Below are positions 18,235-25,184 of a DNA stretch of 40,814 nucleotides, one piece after another. This DNA is from Patescibacteria group bacterium UBA6130. GTDB lineage: Bacteria; Patescibacteriota; Microgenomatia; UBA12405; UBA6130. Below the pieces are notes generated by a model. That model did no database searches. It was not told where the DNA came from and was given only the letters and a program-made list of their open reading frames with translations. Both the position numbers and the translations under genes were made by a program. Position 1 is the stretch's first letter. The number at the start of each line of letters is the position of its first letter. The stretch is from positions 10,609-51,422 of the forward strand of contig DIVO01000012.1 of NCBI GenBank assembly GCA_002428285.1, given 5' to 3'.

Positions 18235-19548
18235 ATGGACAGTTTAAAAGAGAAAAGAATTCAGCTTCCAAATAAACCCGGTGTTTACATCTATAAAGAT
18301 AAGAATAAAAAAGTTATATATATAGGTAAAGCATTATCACTCAAAAAAAGAGTAGCTTCATATTTTTATAAAGGGGTCAAAGATAAAAAAACCCTTCAGC
18401 TTATCTCACAAATCGATGATCTTGATCATATTGTAGTTATGTCCGAATTTGAAGCTTTATTACTTGAAGCAAAATTAATAAAGCAGTATCAGCCAAAGTT
18501 TAATGTTGACCTTAAGGATAATAAAAGATATATATACATTGCCTTAACAAGAGAAAAGTACCCTCGCCTTTTTATTGTGCGACGTCCTGAAATAGAGAGG
18601 AAACTTCTTGATTGGTATGGTCCTTTTCCTTCTTCAAGAGATACTCGCGAGGTATTAAAAATTATTAGAAACATTTTTCCTTTCAGATCTTGCGGTATTC
18701 TTCCCCACTCCCCTTGTCTTTTTTCGCATATTCACCTTTGTCCTGCTCCTTGCGTAAACGATTTAAAAGAATATAAAAATACCATCTCAAAAATCAGAAA
18801 ACTATTGTCTGGACAAACTTCAAAAATAATTAGAGAGTTAAAACAGGAAATGAAGATATTTTCTGAGATGGATAATTTTGAAAAAGCTCAAGAGATTAAA
18901 ATGCAAATAATAGCGCTTGAAAATATCACCAGAGGATGGAAAAATATCCCCAAAGACAGAATAGATATCGAAAAAATCCACTCAAGATTAAAAAAATTTA
19001 TCATAAGATACAGCACAATTGATCCGATCACAATCACAAAAATTGAAGGATATGACGTTTCAAATTTAGGAAAAAAAATAATTGTAGGGTCGATGGTAGC
19101 ATTTACCAAAGGAATTCCAGATAAAAATAATTATAGAAAATTTAAAATTAATTTTGACTTTAATCACAAAAATAGCAGAAAAAACCTGGATATCCAGTCA
19201 GACACTGAGTCTATGTATCAGATACTCAAAAGAAGGCTAAACCACCCTGAATGGATATATCCTCAGATAATTCTTTTGGACGGAGGAAAAGGCCAAATAT
19301 CTTCGGCTTTTAAGGCTTTAAAAGAAAAAAATCTTCATGACCAGATACCCATCCTTGGACTAACAAAAAGAAATGAAACGATTATCATACCCCAAATTGA
19401 AAAAGGTGAAATTAAAAAATGGAAATCCGTCAATTTATCAAAAAATTCGCGAGTTTTAAAATTACTGCAAAGAATTAGAGATGAATCCCACCGCTTTGCT
19501 CAGAATTATTACAAAACATTACATAGGAAATCCATTTTGGGAATTTAA
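18235..19548 (+). CDS. uvrC: UvrABC excinuclease subunit C, short form lacking the HhH domain
   Basis: Makes both incisions in nucleotide excision repair. 437 residues against about 600 in typical UvrC. Present: GIY-YIG nuclease at the N-terminus (GVY 16-18, YIG 29-31), four cysteines C153, C161, C169, C173 spaced like the iron-sulfur ligands reported in E. coli UvrC, the UVR motif (about 200-232), and the RNase H-like nuclease with Asp274, Asp323, Asp349 and His419. The protein ends 18 residues after that His, so the C-terminal helix-hairpin-helix DNA-binding domain is absent. There is no room for it: the tRNA gene starts 43 bp after the stop. The truncation looks natural, not a frameshift. 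Confidence 0.94.
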   Translation: MDSLKEKRIQLPNKPGVYIYKDKNKKVIYIGKALSLKKRVASYFYKGVKDKKTLQLISQIDDLDHIVVMSEFEALLLEAKLIKQYQPKFNVDLKDNKRYIYIALTREKYPRLFIVRRPEIERKLLDWYGPFPSSRDTREVLKIIRNIFPFRSCGILPHSPCLFSHIHLCPAPCVNDLKEYKNTISKIRKLLSGQTSKIIRELKQEMKIFSEMDNFEKAQEIKMQIIALENITRGWKNIPKDRIDIEKIHSRLKKFIIRYSTIDPITITKIEGYDVSNLGKKIIVGSMVAFTKGIPDKNNYRKFKINFDFNHKNSRKNLDIQSDTESMYQILKRRLNHPEWIYPQIILLDGGKGQISSAFKALKEKNLHDQIPILGLTKRNETIIIPQIEKGEIKKWKSVNLSKNSRVLKLLQRIRDESHRFAQNYYKTLHRKSILGI

Positions 19549-19564
19549 GTTTGAACCTGTTTTT

Positions 19565-19573
19565 TGGTATAAT
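19565..19573 (+). promoter_or_regulatory. Extended -10 promoter of tRNA-Glu
   Basis: TGGTATAAT: consensus -10 with the TGn extension, 18 bp before the tRNA 5' end. No clear -35 at 17 bp, typical of extended -10 promoters. Confidence 0.6.
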
Positions 19574-19591
19574 ACATTGTTGAAAATTAAT

Positions 19592-19663
19592 GGCCCCATC
19601 GTCTAGCGGTTAGGACGGCGGATTCTCATTCCGTCAACCGGGGTTCGATTCCCCGTGGGGTCA
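19592..19663 (+). tRNA. tRNA-Glu, anticodon CTC
   Basis: 72 nt. Acceptor stem GGCCCCA/TGGGGTC with discriminator A; D arm GTCTAGCGGTTAGGAC; anticodon stem GCGGA/TCCGT with loop TTCTCAT, anticodon CTC reading GAG; T arm CGGGG-TTCGATT-CCCCG. CCA is not encoded. It marks the left edge of the archaeal-like gene cluster and is a plausible integration target, though I see no duplicated tRNA 3' end. Confidence 0.95.
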
Positions 19664-19694
19664 CACATGGGGAATGTTCGTCAAAATGGGTCTC

Positions 19695-19743
19695 GCGACG
19701 CCGCGCGAGTGCGGCCGCGCGAAGCGTCGCAAACGGCTTTTTT
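19695..19743 (+). terminator. GC-rich terminator after tRNA-Glu
   Basis: Stem GCGACGC/GCGTCGC (19695-19701, 19724-19730) with inner GCGCG/CGCGC (19703-19707, 19716-19720), then a short linker and six T (19738-19743). Remarkably GC-rich for this window. Confidence 0.8.
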
Positions 19744-19940
19744 AAATCGTCCTTCAAAAAAAATGAAAACGCAAAAATTTTTAATGTGCTTTTGTCCTAT
19801 AACATGGGACAATTATTGTTTTAATTCTAAGTTAACTATACTTACTTTTCACATTTTTAACAACTAGGAGTTATGTTAGTTTTTCCCGAAAAATATTCAT
19901 AACTACCACATATTGTACATAGATAAATGCTCTCATGTTT
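19744..19940. other. Non-coding, AT-rich gap before the archaeal-like cluster
   Basis: Nothing coding recognised. One small hairpin TTGTCC/GGACAA near 19794-19814. The next landmark is the extended -10 at 19941. Confidence 0.5.
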
Positions 19941-19949
19941 TGTTATAAT
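19941..19949 (+). promoter_or_regulatory. Extended -10 promoter of the GHMP-kinase-CYTH operon
   Basis: TGTTATAAT, i.e. TGn plus consensus TATAAT, predicting a ~54-nt leader before ATG 20010. No -35 at the usual distance. Confidence 0.55.
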
Positions 19950-20009
19950 TTCAACACTTATAGAAATTAACTAAAATTATAGTTAAAGTATTATTTTATT
20001 TTTAAATAT

Positions 20010-21122
20010 ATGGAAATAAGAGGAAGCGAATCAGATATTACAGTTTGGAACCCAAAACCATTCCCCATAGGAAATACTTTTTGGTTACCAAATAAAAATA
20101 ATAAAAAGACAACCATAAATTATGAAAAGAAAATCTCGGTTAAAGTTCCCTTAAGACTTAGCCCGATTATGTTGGATTTGACTCGTTTCGTACCTACAGG
20201 AATCAATGTACGAGAATATGGAGCAGGAGAGGTATCGATTGCTGTTAATTCTTATTTAAGTGTAATTTTAAGTTTAAACAAAAATAATGATTCTAAAATC
20301 AACGGAACAGATAAAGAGTCAGTCGTTCGTCATGCAATTGAGTTGTATAAAAAAGCCATTGGTGAAGATTTTGGGGTAGATATTAAGGTGGAGGTTGATA
20401 ATAATCTTTCTCATGTTGGATTAGGGACTACCCCTGCCCATATAAGCGCAATTATATTAGGAATTAATTCTTTATGTGATAACTATTTTGACAACAGAGA
20501 GCTATCTAGATTAATTACATTAAATTACGGTGAAGAGTTTTCGGGGGATAAAAACATGTTAGTTCCAGGAATCTCAACAGGAGGAGCATTTTGGAGTTGT
20601 ATTTTTGGAGGGATAAATGTAACTAGCGGAGATTTTTCAAATGTCTTTTCTTCAAAACTTAATACCGACCTTGATCTGATAGTTAGTATCCCAATTACAA
20701 AAGAAAAACAATGGGCTGAAAAAGGTTTTGAGATACCAATAATGGATTTGGTAAGAAAATATGACCGTTTTGATGCCGGAAAAATATGCCATTGGGTATT
20801 GATGAGGCTTATGCCAGCAATATTGGACAATGATGTAAAGAAAATTGGAGAAGTATTTTGGGATGTTACGCTGAACACATCTAAAGCTATTCCTCCGATT
20901 ATAAAACATGGAGTGTTTAGCACTTTTGATTTATTAGCAGAACTTTATGTTAATAATGTTGAGGGTGCATTTTTGTCATCGGCTGGCCCACTAATTGGGT
21001 GTTTTAGCATGGAAAATGGCAAAACAAAATTAATTGAAAGTTTATTTGATAAATATTCAATTCCATATAAAATAATGAAGATTGATAATAAAGGCATAGA
21101 AATTAATAAAATCAGTGATTAA
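20010..21122 (+). CDS. GHMP-family protein resembling archaeal beta-RFAP synthase / COG1907 sugar kinase
   Basis: 370 residues. After a ~45-residue N-terminal extension, the GHMP pattern appears: KVPLRLSPIMLDL then a glycine-containing strand (EYGAGEVSIAVNSYLSVIL), the phosphate-binding motif SHVGLGTTPAHISAIILGI, and GISTGGAFWSCIFGGINV. The segment RFDAGKICHWVLMRLMPAILDNDVKKIGE resembles the C-terminal region of beta-ribofuranosylaminobenzene 5'-phosphate synthases, which join a benzoate to PRPP in archaeal methanopterin synthesis. Substrate here is unknown; a sugar kinase is the alternative. It heads a three-gene operon and overlaps the next gene by 8 bp. Such enzymes are mainly archaeal, so transfer is likely. 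Confidence 0.65.
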   Translation: MEIRGSESDITVWNPKPFPIGNTFWLPNKNNKKTTINYEKKISVKVPLRLSPIMLDLTRFVPTGINVREYGAGEVSIAVNSYLSVILSLNKNNDSKINGTDKESVVRHAIELYKKAIGEDFGVDIKVEVDNNLSHVGLGTTPAHISAIILGINSLCDNYFDNRELSRLITLNYGEEFSGDKNMLVPGISTGGAFWSCIFGGINVTSGDFSNVFSSKLNTDLDLIVSIPITKEKQWAEKGFEIPIMDLVRKYDRFDAGKICHWVLMRLMPAILDNDVKKIGEVFWDVTLNTSKAIPPIIKHGVFSTFDLLAELYVNNVEGAFLSSAGPLIGCFSMENGKTKLIESLFDKYSIPYKIMKIDNKGIEINKISD

Positions 21123-21675
21123 AGGAATTGTAGCTATTAGTGGCCAATCAGGCTCTGGAAAATCATTGTTATCTTCTTTTTTTACTGAAAATAAAAAATA
21201 TAAAGTAGTTAGTGTCTCTAAAACAATGACAGAAATATTTGAAAAAATGATACCAAATTTTTATCAAATTAGTGAAGAACAACGACAAAATAAAATTCTT
21301 AATTTAATAAAAATAGACCCAGATATAGCTTCGAAAACAATTTTTAATAAAATTAAAGATTTCCCAAATGATATAGTAGTGGTACTTGATGGAGTCAGGA
21401 GTGAAAAGGACTACGCCACATTATTGGGGCAGACAAAAATAATTAGAATTTTTATGTATTCAGATTTTGTAACTAGGGCTGAAAGAGTGAAAAATAGAGA
21501 TGGAAAAGAAGTTGGTGATTTGATTTTAAGAGACTCTTTAGATAACGAGATTGGACTACAAGAAATCTTTAGAAAGGCAAATTATGTTGTCTATAACTAT
21601 CATAAAATTGAAATTAAGGAAGTTAAAAAACAAATTAATCAAATATTAATAAAAGAAGATATTTTCTTATTGTAA
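21115..21675 (+). CDS. P-loop kinase of the UPF0200 / dephospho-CoA-kinase-like type
   Basis: 186 residues from GTG 21115, overlapping the previous stop by 8 bp. Walker A ISGQSGSGKS lies at the N-terminus. VVVLDGVRSEKDY forms a Walker B-like strand with the DGxRS pattern of archaeal UPF0200 kinases, followed by RAERVKNRDG (lid-like Arg cluster) and RDSLDNEIGLQEIFRKANYVVYN. The family phosphorylates small molecules or nucleotides; its substrate here is unknown. Translational coupling to the GHMP gene suggests it acts on the same or a successive metabolite. Confidence 0.65.
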   Translation: MIKGIVAISGQSGSGKSLLSSFFTENKKYKVVSVSKTMTEIFEKMIPNFYQISEEQRQNKILNLIKIDPDIASKTIFNKIKDFPNDIVVVLDGVRSEKDYATLLGQTKIIRIFMYSDFVTRAERVKNRDGKEVGDLILRDSLDNEIGLQEIFRKANYVVYNYHKIEIKEVKKQINQILIKEDIFLL

Positions 21676-21680
21676 ATAAT

Positions 21681-22904
21681 ATGCATAATGTTAATTTTTT
21701 AAATAACTTTTATATTTTAAAAGATAATTTTTCCTTATTAAATTGGGATAGTTTAATCGGATTACCTGTAAATAATAGTAAAACAATCGATACTGAAACA
21801 ATATATCTTGACAACAAAAAACATAGTTTAGGTTTTGACAAAATACTATATTGTTGGAAAAATATCGATACCCTTGTTGATACCTACGAATTGAATGAAA
21901 TTAATTGTGGAGACGGCATAAATAAAGTTTTGATCAAAGACAAACTTTCAAACATATTGAAACTAACAAGTAATTTTACTGTCGACAACCAACCATTGGA
22001 AAAACTATGTCAGACAAAATCATCGAAATATTATATTGAAAATAAGAATAATAAAATCTTAGAGATTGAAAATATCTATGAAACAAGTTATTACAATGAG
22101 TTAGATATAAAAGCATTAGATTTATCAAAATACTTGTTGGTAAAAATTCAAATTAACAACTCCAAATTAGGCGATAAAATAAGAAATATTTTAATTGATG
22201 CCGGTGCTATCTTTATACCTCCTCTTTTTTATGTTTTTAGTAATGAATTAATGGCTCTATTAGGTAAACAAAGTGGACAAAAACCATATTTAGAATACAA
22301 AGACCTTGAAATTGAGGCTAAACTTAATTCAACATCTAGTAACGCATTTGGTTTAATCTATGACTTTATAAACAATAATGGATTGGTTGGTTTTGAAATA
22401 GAAAAGGGGTTTCCACATTTTTTATCAAGAGGATTGAGAGTTTGTTATCTAAAAAATAACAAGGGATTATTTAATAAAATAGTATTTTATGGTTTTAAGG
22501 AACCAGCAATTGTTAAAAAAGCGTCAATGGAACTGGTGAAAGACAACAAAGGATTAAATTGTATTTTATCAAGAGAGGAAATTAAAGAGGAAGACAAAGT
22601 AACCGAAGAAGATATATTAAAAACTGCTGGAAGTGAGGCAATTTGGCTGGATAAAAGAAAAATGGTTTTTTGGATAGAAAATAAAATAACAGGAAGGGTT
22701 TACCATGTGGCAAATGATAAGTGTATTAGTAATAAAACAAATGATCTGTCGCAAGTTGAAATTGAATATGCTGGAACTGTTAAGAAGAATTCACCCAACA
22801 AACAGGCAATAATAGATGATATTACTAAAATTACGAGCACATTACTTAATAAATTTGATTTTTTGACACCAACAGTTGTTCGAAAAGAAGAATGGTTTGT
22901 TTAG
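21681..22904 (+). CDS. CYTH-domain protein (triphosphate tunnel metalloenzyme-like) with unknown N-terminal half
   Basis: 407 residues. Residues ~1-200 are not recognised. From about 205 a CYTH-like domain begins with EIEAK (the ExExK signature of triphosphate tunnel enzymes) and ends with QVEIEYAGTVKKN and TVVRKEEWFV, resembling the acidic strand and terminal basic residues of that fold. Families include thiamine triphosphatase, class IV adenylate cyclase and inorganic triphosphatase; all use a triphosphate. Third gene of the operon, 5 bp after the kinase. Its 3' end overlaps the convergent SAM-hydrolase gene by 4 bp. Whether the tunnel is catalytic cannot be judged by eye. Confidence 0.55.
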   Translation: MHNVNFLNNFYILKDNFSLLNWDSLIGLPVNNSKTIDTETIYLDNKKHSLGFDKILYCWKNIDTLVDTYELNEINCGDGINKVLIKDKLSNILKLTSNFTVDNQPLEKLCQTKSSKYYIENKNNKILEIENIYETSYYNELDIKALDLSKYLLVKIQINNSKLGDKIRNILIDAGAIFIPPLFYVFSNELMALLGKQSGQKPYLEYKDLEIEAKLNSTSSNAFGLIYDFINNNGLVGFEIEKGFPHFLSRGLRVCYLKNNKGLFNKIVFYGFKEPAIVKKASMELVKDNKGLNCILSREEIKEEDKVTEEDILKTAGSEAIWLDKRKMVFWIENKITGRVYHVANDKCISNKTNDLSQVEIEYAGTVKKNSPNKQAIIDDITKITSTLLNKFDFLTPTVVRKEEWFV

Positions 22905-23701
22905 TTATTAATTTTGTCAAATTTAATAATGTCACCGATATTTATATCTAATTCTTTTGAAGTGTCCAAACACCTAACTTTACCTAACTCAGTGTAATTA
23001 TTAATTGAACTACCATAATAAATTGCTATTGTGTTGTCAGGTAACGCCTTCATGGAAAAGGTAAATATTGCCTCACATCTTTTTGTGTTATTTACAAATA
23101 TTTCATATTTATCACCATCAGAAGGATTATCTAGTTTCGTATATATTTTTGGAACACCAAAATTATCTATATGCAAAACTACACCATCTTCTAGCGTGGG
23201 ATAACTTAATCGTTGACTATCAAAAGGTACCCCAAGTTCTGACAATGGTATTCCAGATGCAATTTTAGCAGCTATCGGAGCATGAATATACTTGCCACCG
23301 AATGAAATAAAATTTTGACCCTTGAGACCTTCTTGACTAGATTCGAATATTTGTTTTACTCCAAAATCTTTAATTAACCACCCTAGCGTTCCAGTATTTT
23401 CACCAACAAATTTAAACCCATTATTAGTTTCACCAATAATTCGAGCCCTATCTTTTCTTTCTGTTGTTAGGGGGTTTAGTATGACCAGAAAAATTGTATT
23501 ATTTGGTTGATAGTTATCTGCCATCAATCTTGTTAAAAAAGCACCGTTTATCAAGGAAAACTCTTTGGCGTTAACAATTGGTTCAACTTCAACTTTATCT
23601 TCTGCACCAATTTTTTCTAATTCTGACACTAATACAGCTCTAATTTCGTTTGCGGCGACATCGATACAATCTGTAATAACGACTAATCTAATTTTACTCA
23701 T
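22901..23701 (-). CDS. SAM hydrolase / chlorinase-fluorinase (DUF62) family protein
   Basis: 266 residues, close to family length. N-terminal VVITDCIDVAANEIRAVL corresponds to the TTDFG..D.YV segment, with the conserved Asp of the TD pair at 11. FKFVGENTGTLGWLIKDFG matches the FVxPDNGxL loop, and FGGKYIHAPIAAKIASGIPLSELG matches the FxGRDIFAPxAAxLAxG block joining the two domains. The family hydrolyses S-adenosylmethionine to adenosine and methionine or, rarely, halogenates it. Several loop residues differ from the common consensus, so activity may be altered. A TATAAT at 23733-23728 (minus) precedes the gene by ~26 bp. It lies 62 bp downstream of the tyrosyl-tRNA synthetase gene, same strand. 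Confidence 0.75.
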   Translation of the reverse strand: MSKIRLVVITDCIDVAANEIRAVLVSELEKIGAEDKVEVEPIVNAKEFSLINGAFLTRLMADNYQPNNTIFLVILNPLTTERKDRARIIGETNNGFKFVGENTGTLGWLIKDFGVKQIFESSQEGLKGQNFISFGGKYIHAPIAAKIASGIPLSELGVPFDSQRLSYPTLEDGVVLHIDNFGVPKIYTKLDNPSDGDKYEIFVNNTKRCEAIFTFSMKALPDNTIAIYYGSSINNYTELGKVRCLDTSKELDINIGDIIKFDKINN

Positions 23702-23763
23702 AGTTTAAAAGTAATAACAATTAATGAATTATACTATAGTTTTAGCCTATATTTAGATATTAA

Positions 23764-24849
23764 TTACCTTGTTACCTCAAAAGATTCAACTTCATCCTTT
23801 AGTTTCTTGGCTTCCTTATTTTCTTCAAAGTATATTCTGATTGGTTCAATAATCATATCTAAATATCGTGAAAGATTATCTTTTAAATCTAGGGGGTATA
23901 TTTTCCCATCTTGATAATCATTCTGTAATTTAAGATACGAATCAAAATCTACATTTCCACCGTATTCATTTTTCCTTTCTATAGTTATTTTTTCAAATTT
24001 TGGAAAAATAATGTACCTAAAATATTCAAGCACTGGATTGTTTTCGACCTCATTGGGAGGGCAGTATGCTTTTTTAATTTTTTCATAAATTTCTTCTTTT
24101 TTGTCTGTCATAAAAATTGCTGAATCTGGCTTAGATTTAGACATTTTTAAAGCTATTGTTCGTTCAAGTTTATCCTCTACATTTTGAATTAAATCTGTTG
24201 GAGGTTTTAAACTAATCAACATGTGATGATGGACAGCCGCAGGCTTTTCATATCCTAACTCATCTGCAATTTGTCGAGCTAACATATTAACTTTTCTCTG
24301 ATCCATCCCAAGTTGAGCTATATCTGCTTTAAGATAAAATATATCAGTAGCTTGCATAGCGGGGTACATTATCTGAGCTGCTGTAAGATTGTCAGATTCG
24401 TTTCTTCCCATAATCTGAGAACAACGAATTATTCTTTTTAATGTTGTAGCTCGACCAATTTTTAATACTGTCAGCCAATAGTCAGATTCTTTAACCAAAT
24501 CAGAAGCCCAAATAAATTCAACATCATTTGTATCTAATCCACAGGCTTTCCAAACTTCAATAAAATATTGACCAACTTTTTTAATTTTGTCTAAGTCTCC
24601 ACCCATTTTGTTGTTTGCAAAGGCATGCCAGTCGGCAACAAGTACCTTAAAATGTATACCCGCTTTCAACATCTTTTGAATATTCATTGCTCTAACAAAT
24701 CCTTGAGCAATATGAATTCGTCCAGATGGTTCAAATCCGTCATAAGCAATTAGTTTTTTTCCTTTTTCAATTTTAGCTTTAATTTCTTCTGCACCAATAA
24801 CTTCCTCTCCTACTTCATATATAAGTTTCATTTTTTCTTCTGTTGTCAT
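23764..24849 (-). CDS. tyrS: Tyrosyl-tRNA synthetase, archaeal/eukaryotic type
   Basis: 361 residues. Class I signature AYDGFEPSGRIHIAQGF (HIGH as HIAQ) and ALKMSKSKPDSAIFM (KMSKS) with the PDSAI continuation typical of archaeal and eukaryotic TyrRS. QATDIFYLKADIAQLGMDQRK is the tyrosine/tRNA pocket region. No S4 domain, unlike ordinary bacterial TyrRS of ~420 residues. ATG 24849 is chosen over an upstream ATG at 24903 because TATAAT (24861-24856, minus) lies 6 bp before it, and the upstream start would precede that promoter. Whether this is the cell's only TyrRS or a paralogue serving the neighbouring cluster cannot be told here. Confidence 0.88.
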   Translation of the reverse strand: MTTEEKMKLIYEVGEEVIGAEEIKAKIEKGKKLIAYDGFEPSGRIHIAQGFVRAMNIQKMLKAGIHFKVLVADWHAFANNKMGGDLDKIKKVGQYFIEVWKACGLDTNDVEFIWASDLVKESDYWLTVLKIGRATTLKRIIRCSQIMGRNESDNLTAAQIMYPAMQATDIFYLKADIAQLGMDQRKVNMLARQIADELGYEKPAAVHHHMLISLKPPTDLIQNVEDKLERTIALKMSKSKPDSAIFMTDKKEEIYEKIKKAYCPPNEVENNPVLEYFRYIIFPKFEKITIERKNEYGGNVDFDSYLKLQNDYQDGKIYPLDLKDNLSRYLDMIIEPIRIYFEENKEAKKLKDEVESFEVTR

Positions 24850-24855
24850 AGTTGT

Positions 24856-24861
24856 ATTATA
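24856..24861 (-). promoter_or_regulatory. -10 box for a leaderless tyrS mRNA
   Basis: Minus-strand TATAAT, then ACAACT, then ATG. It decides the start codon of tyrS. No convincing -35. Confidence 0.55.
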
Positions 24862-25165
24862 TCGATTTTTTGTTTCCTGTGTGTAATGTTTGTTTGAATC
24901 CAAATATGTTTAAACATCCCGACGGTAGTCGGGATACAATGGAGTGTTCCCCGCGCGCGCAAAAAAGAAAATTCCGCAAAGCGGAATTATAAATAACGCG
25001 AACAGCTTGGCCCATCGGTGCGGGCGGTGGGCCGACGCTGTGAGCTCAATATTAATAATTATTTTTAAAAAACGTTCGAATTTCGTCATAACAGCTCACA
25101 TATATATTAAATTTATAGACCTTTTCAACAATACAACTCTTGACAAAACCAATCAGTTTTTCTAA
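24862..25165. other. Divergent intergenic region with GC-rich hairpins
   Basis: No convincing gene. Holds a perfect hairpin ATCCCGAC-GGTA-GTCGGGAT (24916-24935), a CG-alternating tract (24950-24960), AATTCCGC-AAA-GCGGAATT (24970-24988), a two-part hairpin ACAGC/GCTGT with GGCCCA/TGGGCC (25002-25041), and an inverted repeat TGTGAGCT/AGCTCACA (25039-25046, 25093-25100). Both flanking genes point away, so these are not their terminators. A small RNA or a mobile-element remnant is possible. Confidence 0.45.
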
Positions 25166-25173
25166 TTTTAAAG

Positions 25174-25179
25174 TATAAT
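25174..25179 (+). promoter_or_regulatory. -10 box for a leaderless beta-helix protein mRNA
   Basis: TATAAT 5 bp before ATG 25185. A TTGACA at 25140-25145 is too far away (28 bp) to be its -35. Confidence 0.5.
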
Positions 25180-25184
25180 TTCAC

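Noticed and set aside
19655..19867. 70-codon plus-strand frame starting inside the tRNA 3' end
   Set aside because: It reads through the tRNA terminator hairpin and its T-run; the product has no recognisable feature.
19592..25100. tRNA-Glu 3' end duplicated as an attachment site
   Set aside because: I could not find a convincing copy of the tRNA 3' end on the far side of the cluster.
24944..25165. 73-codon plus-strand frame in the divergent gap
   Set aside because: It covers the GC-rich hairpins; I saw no ribosome-binding site and the composition shifts midway.
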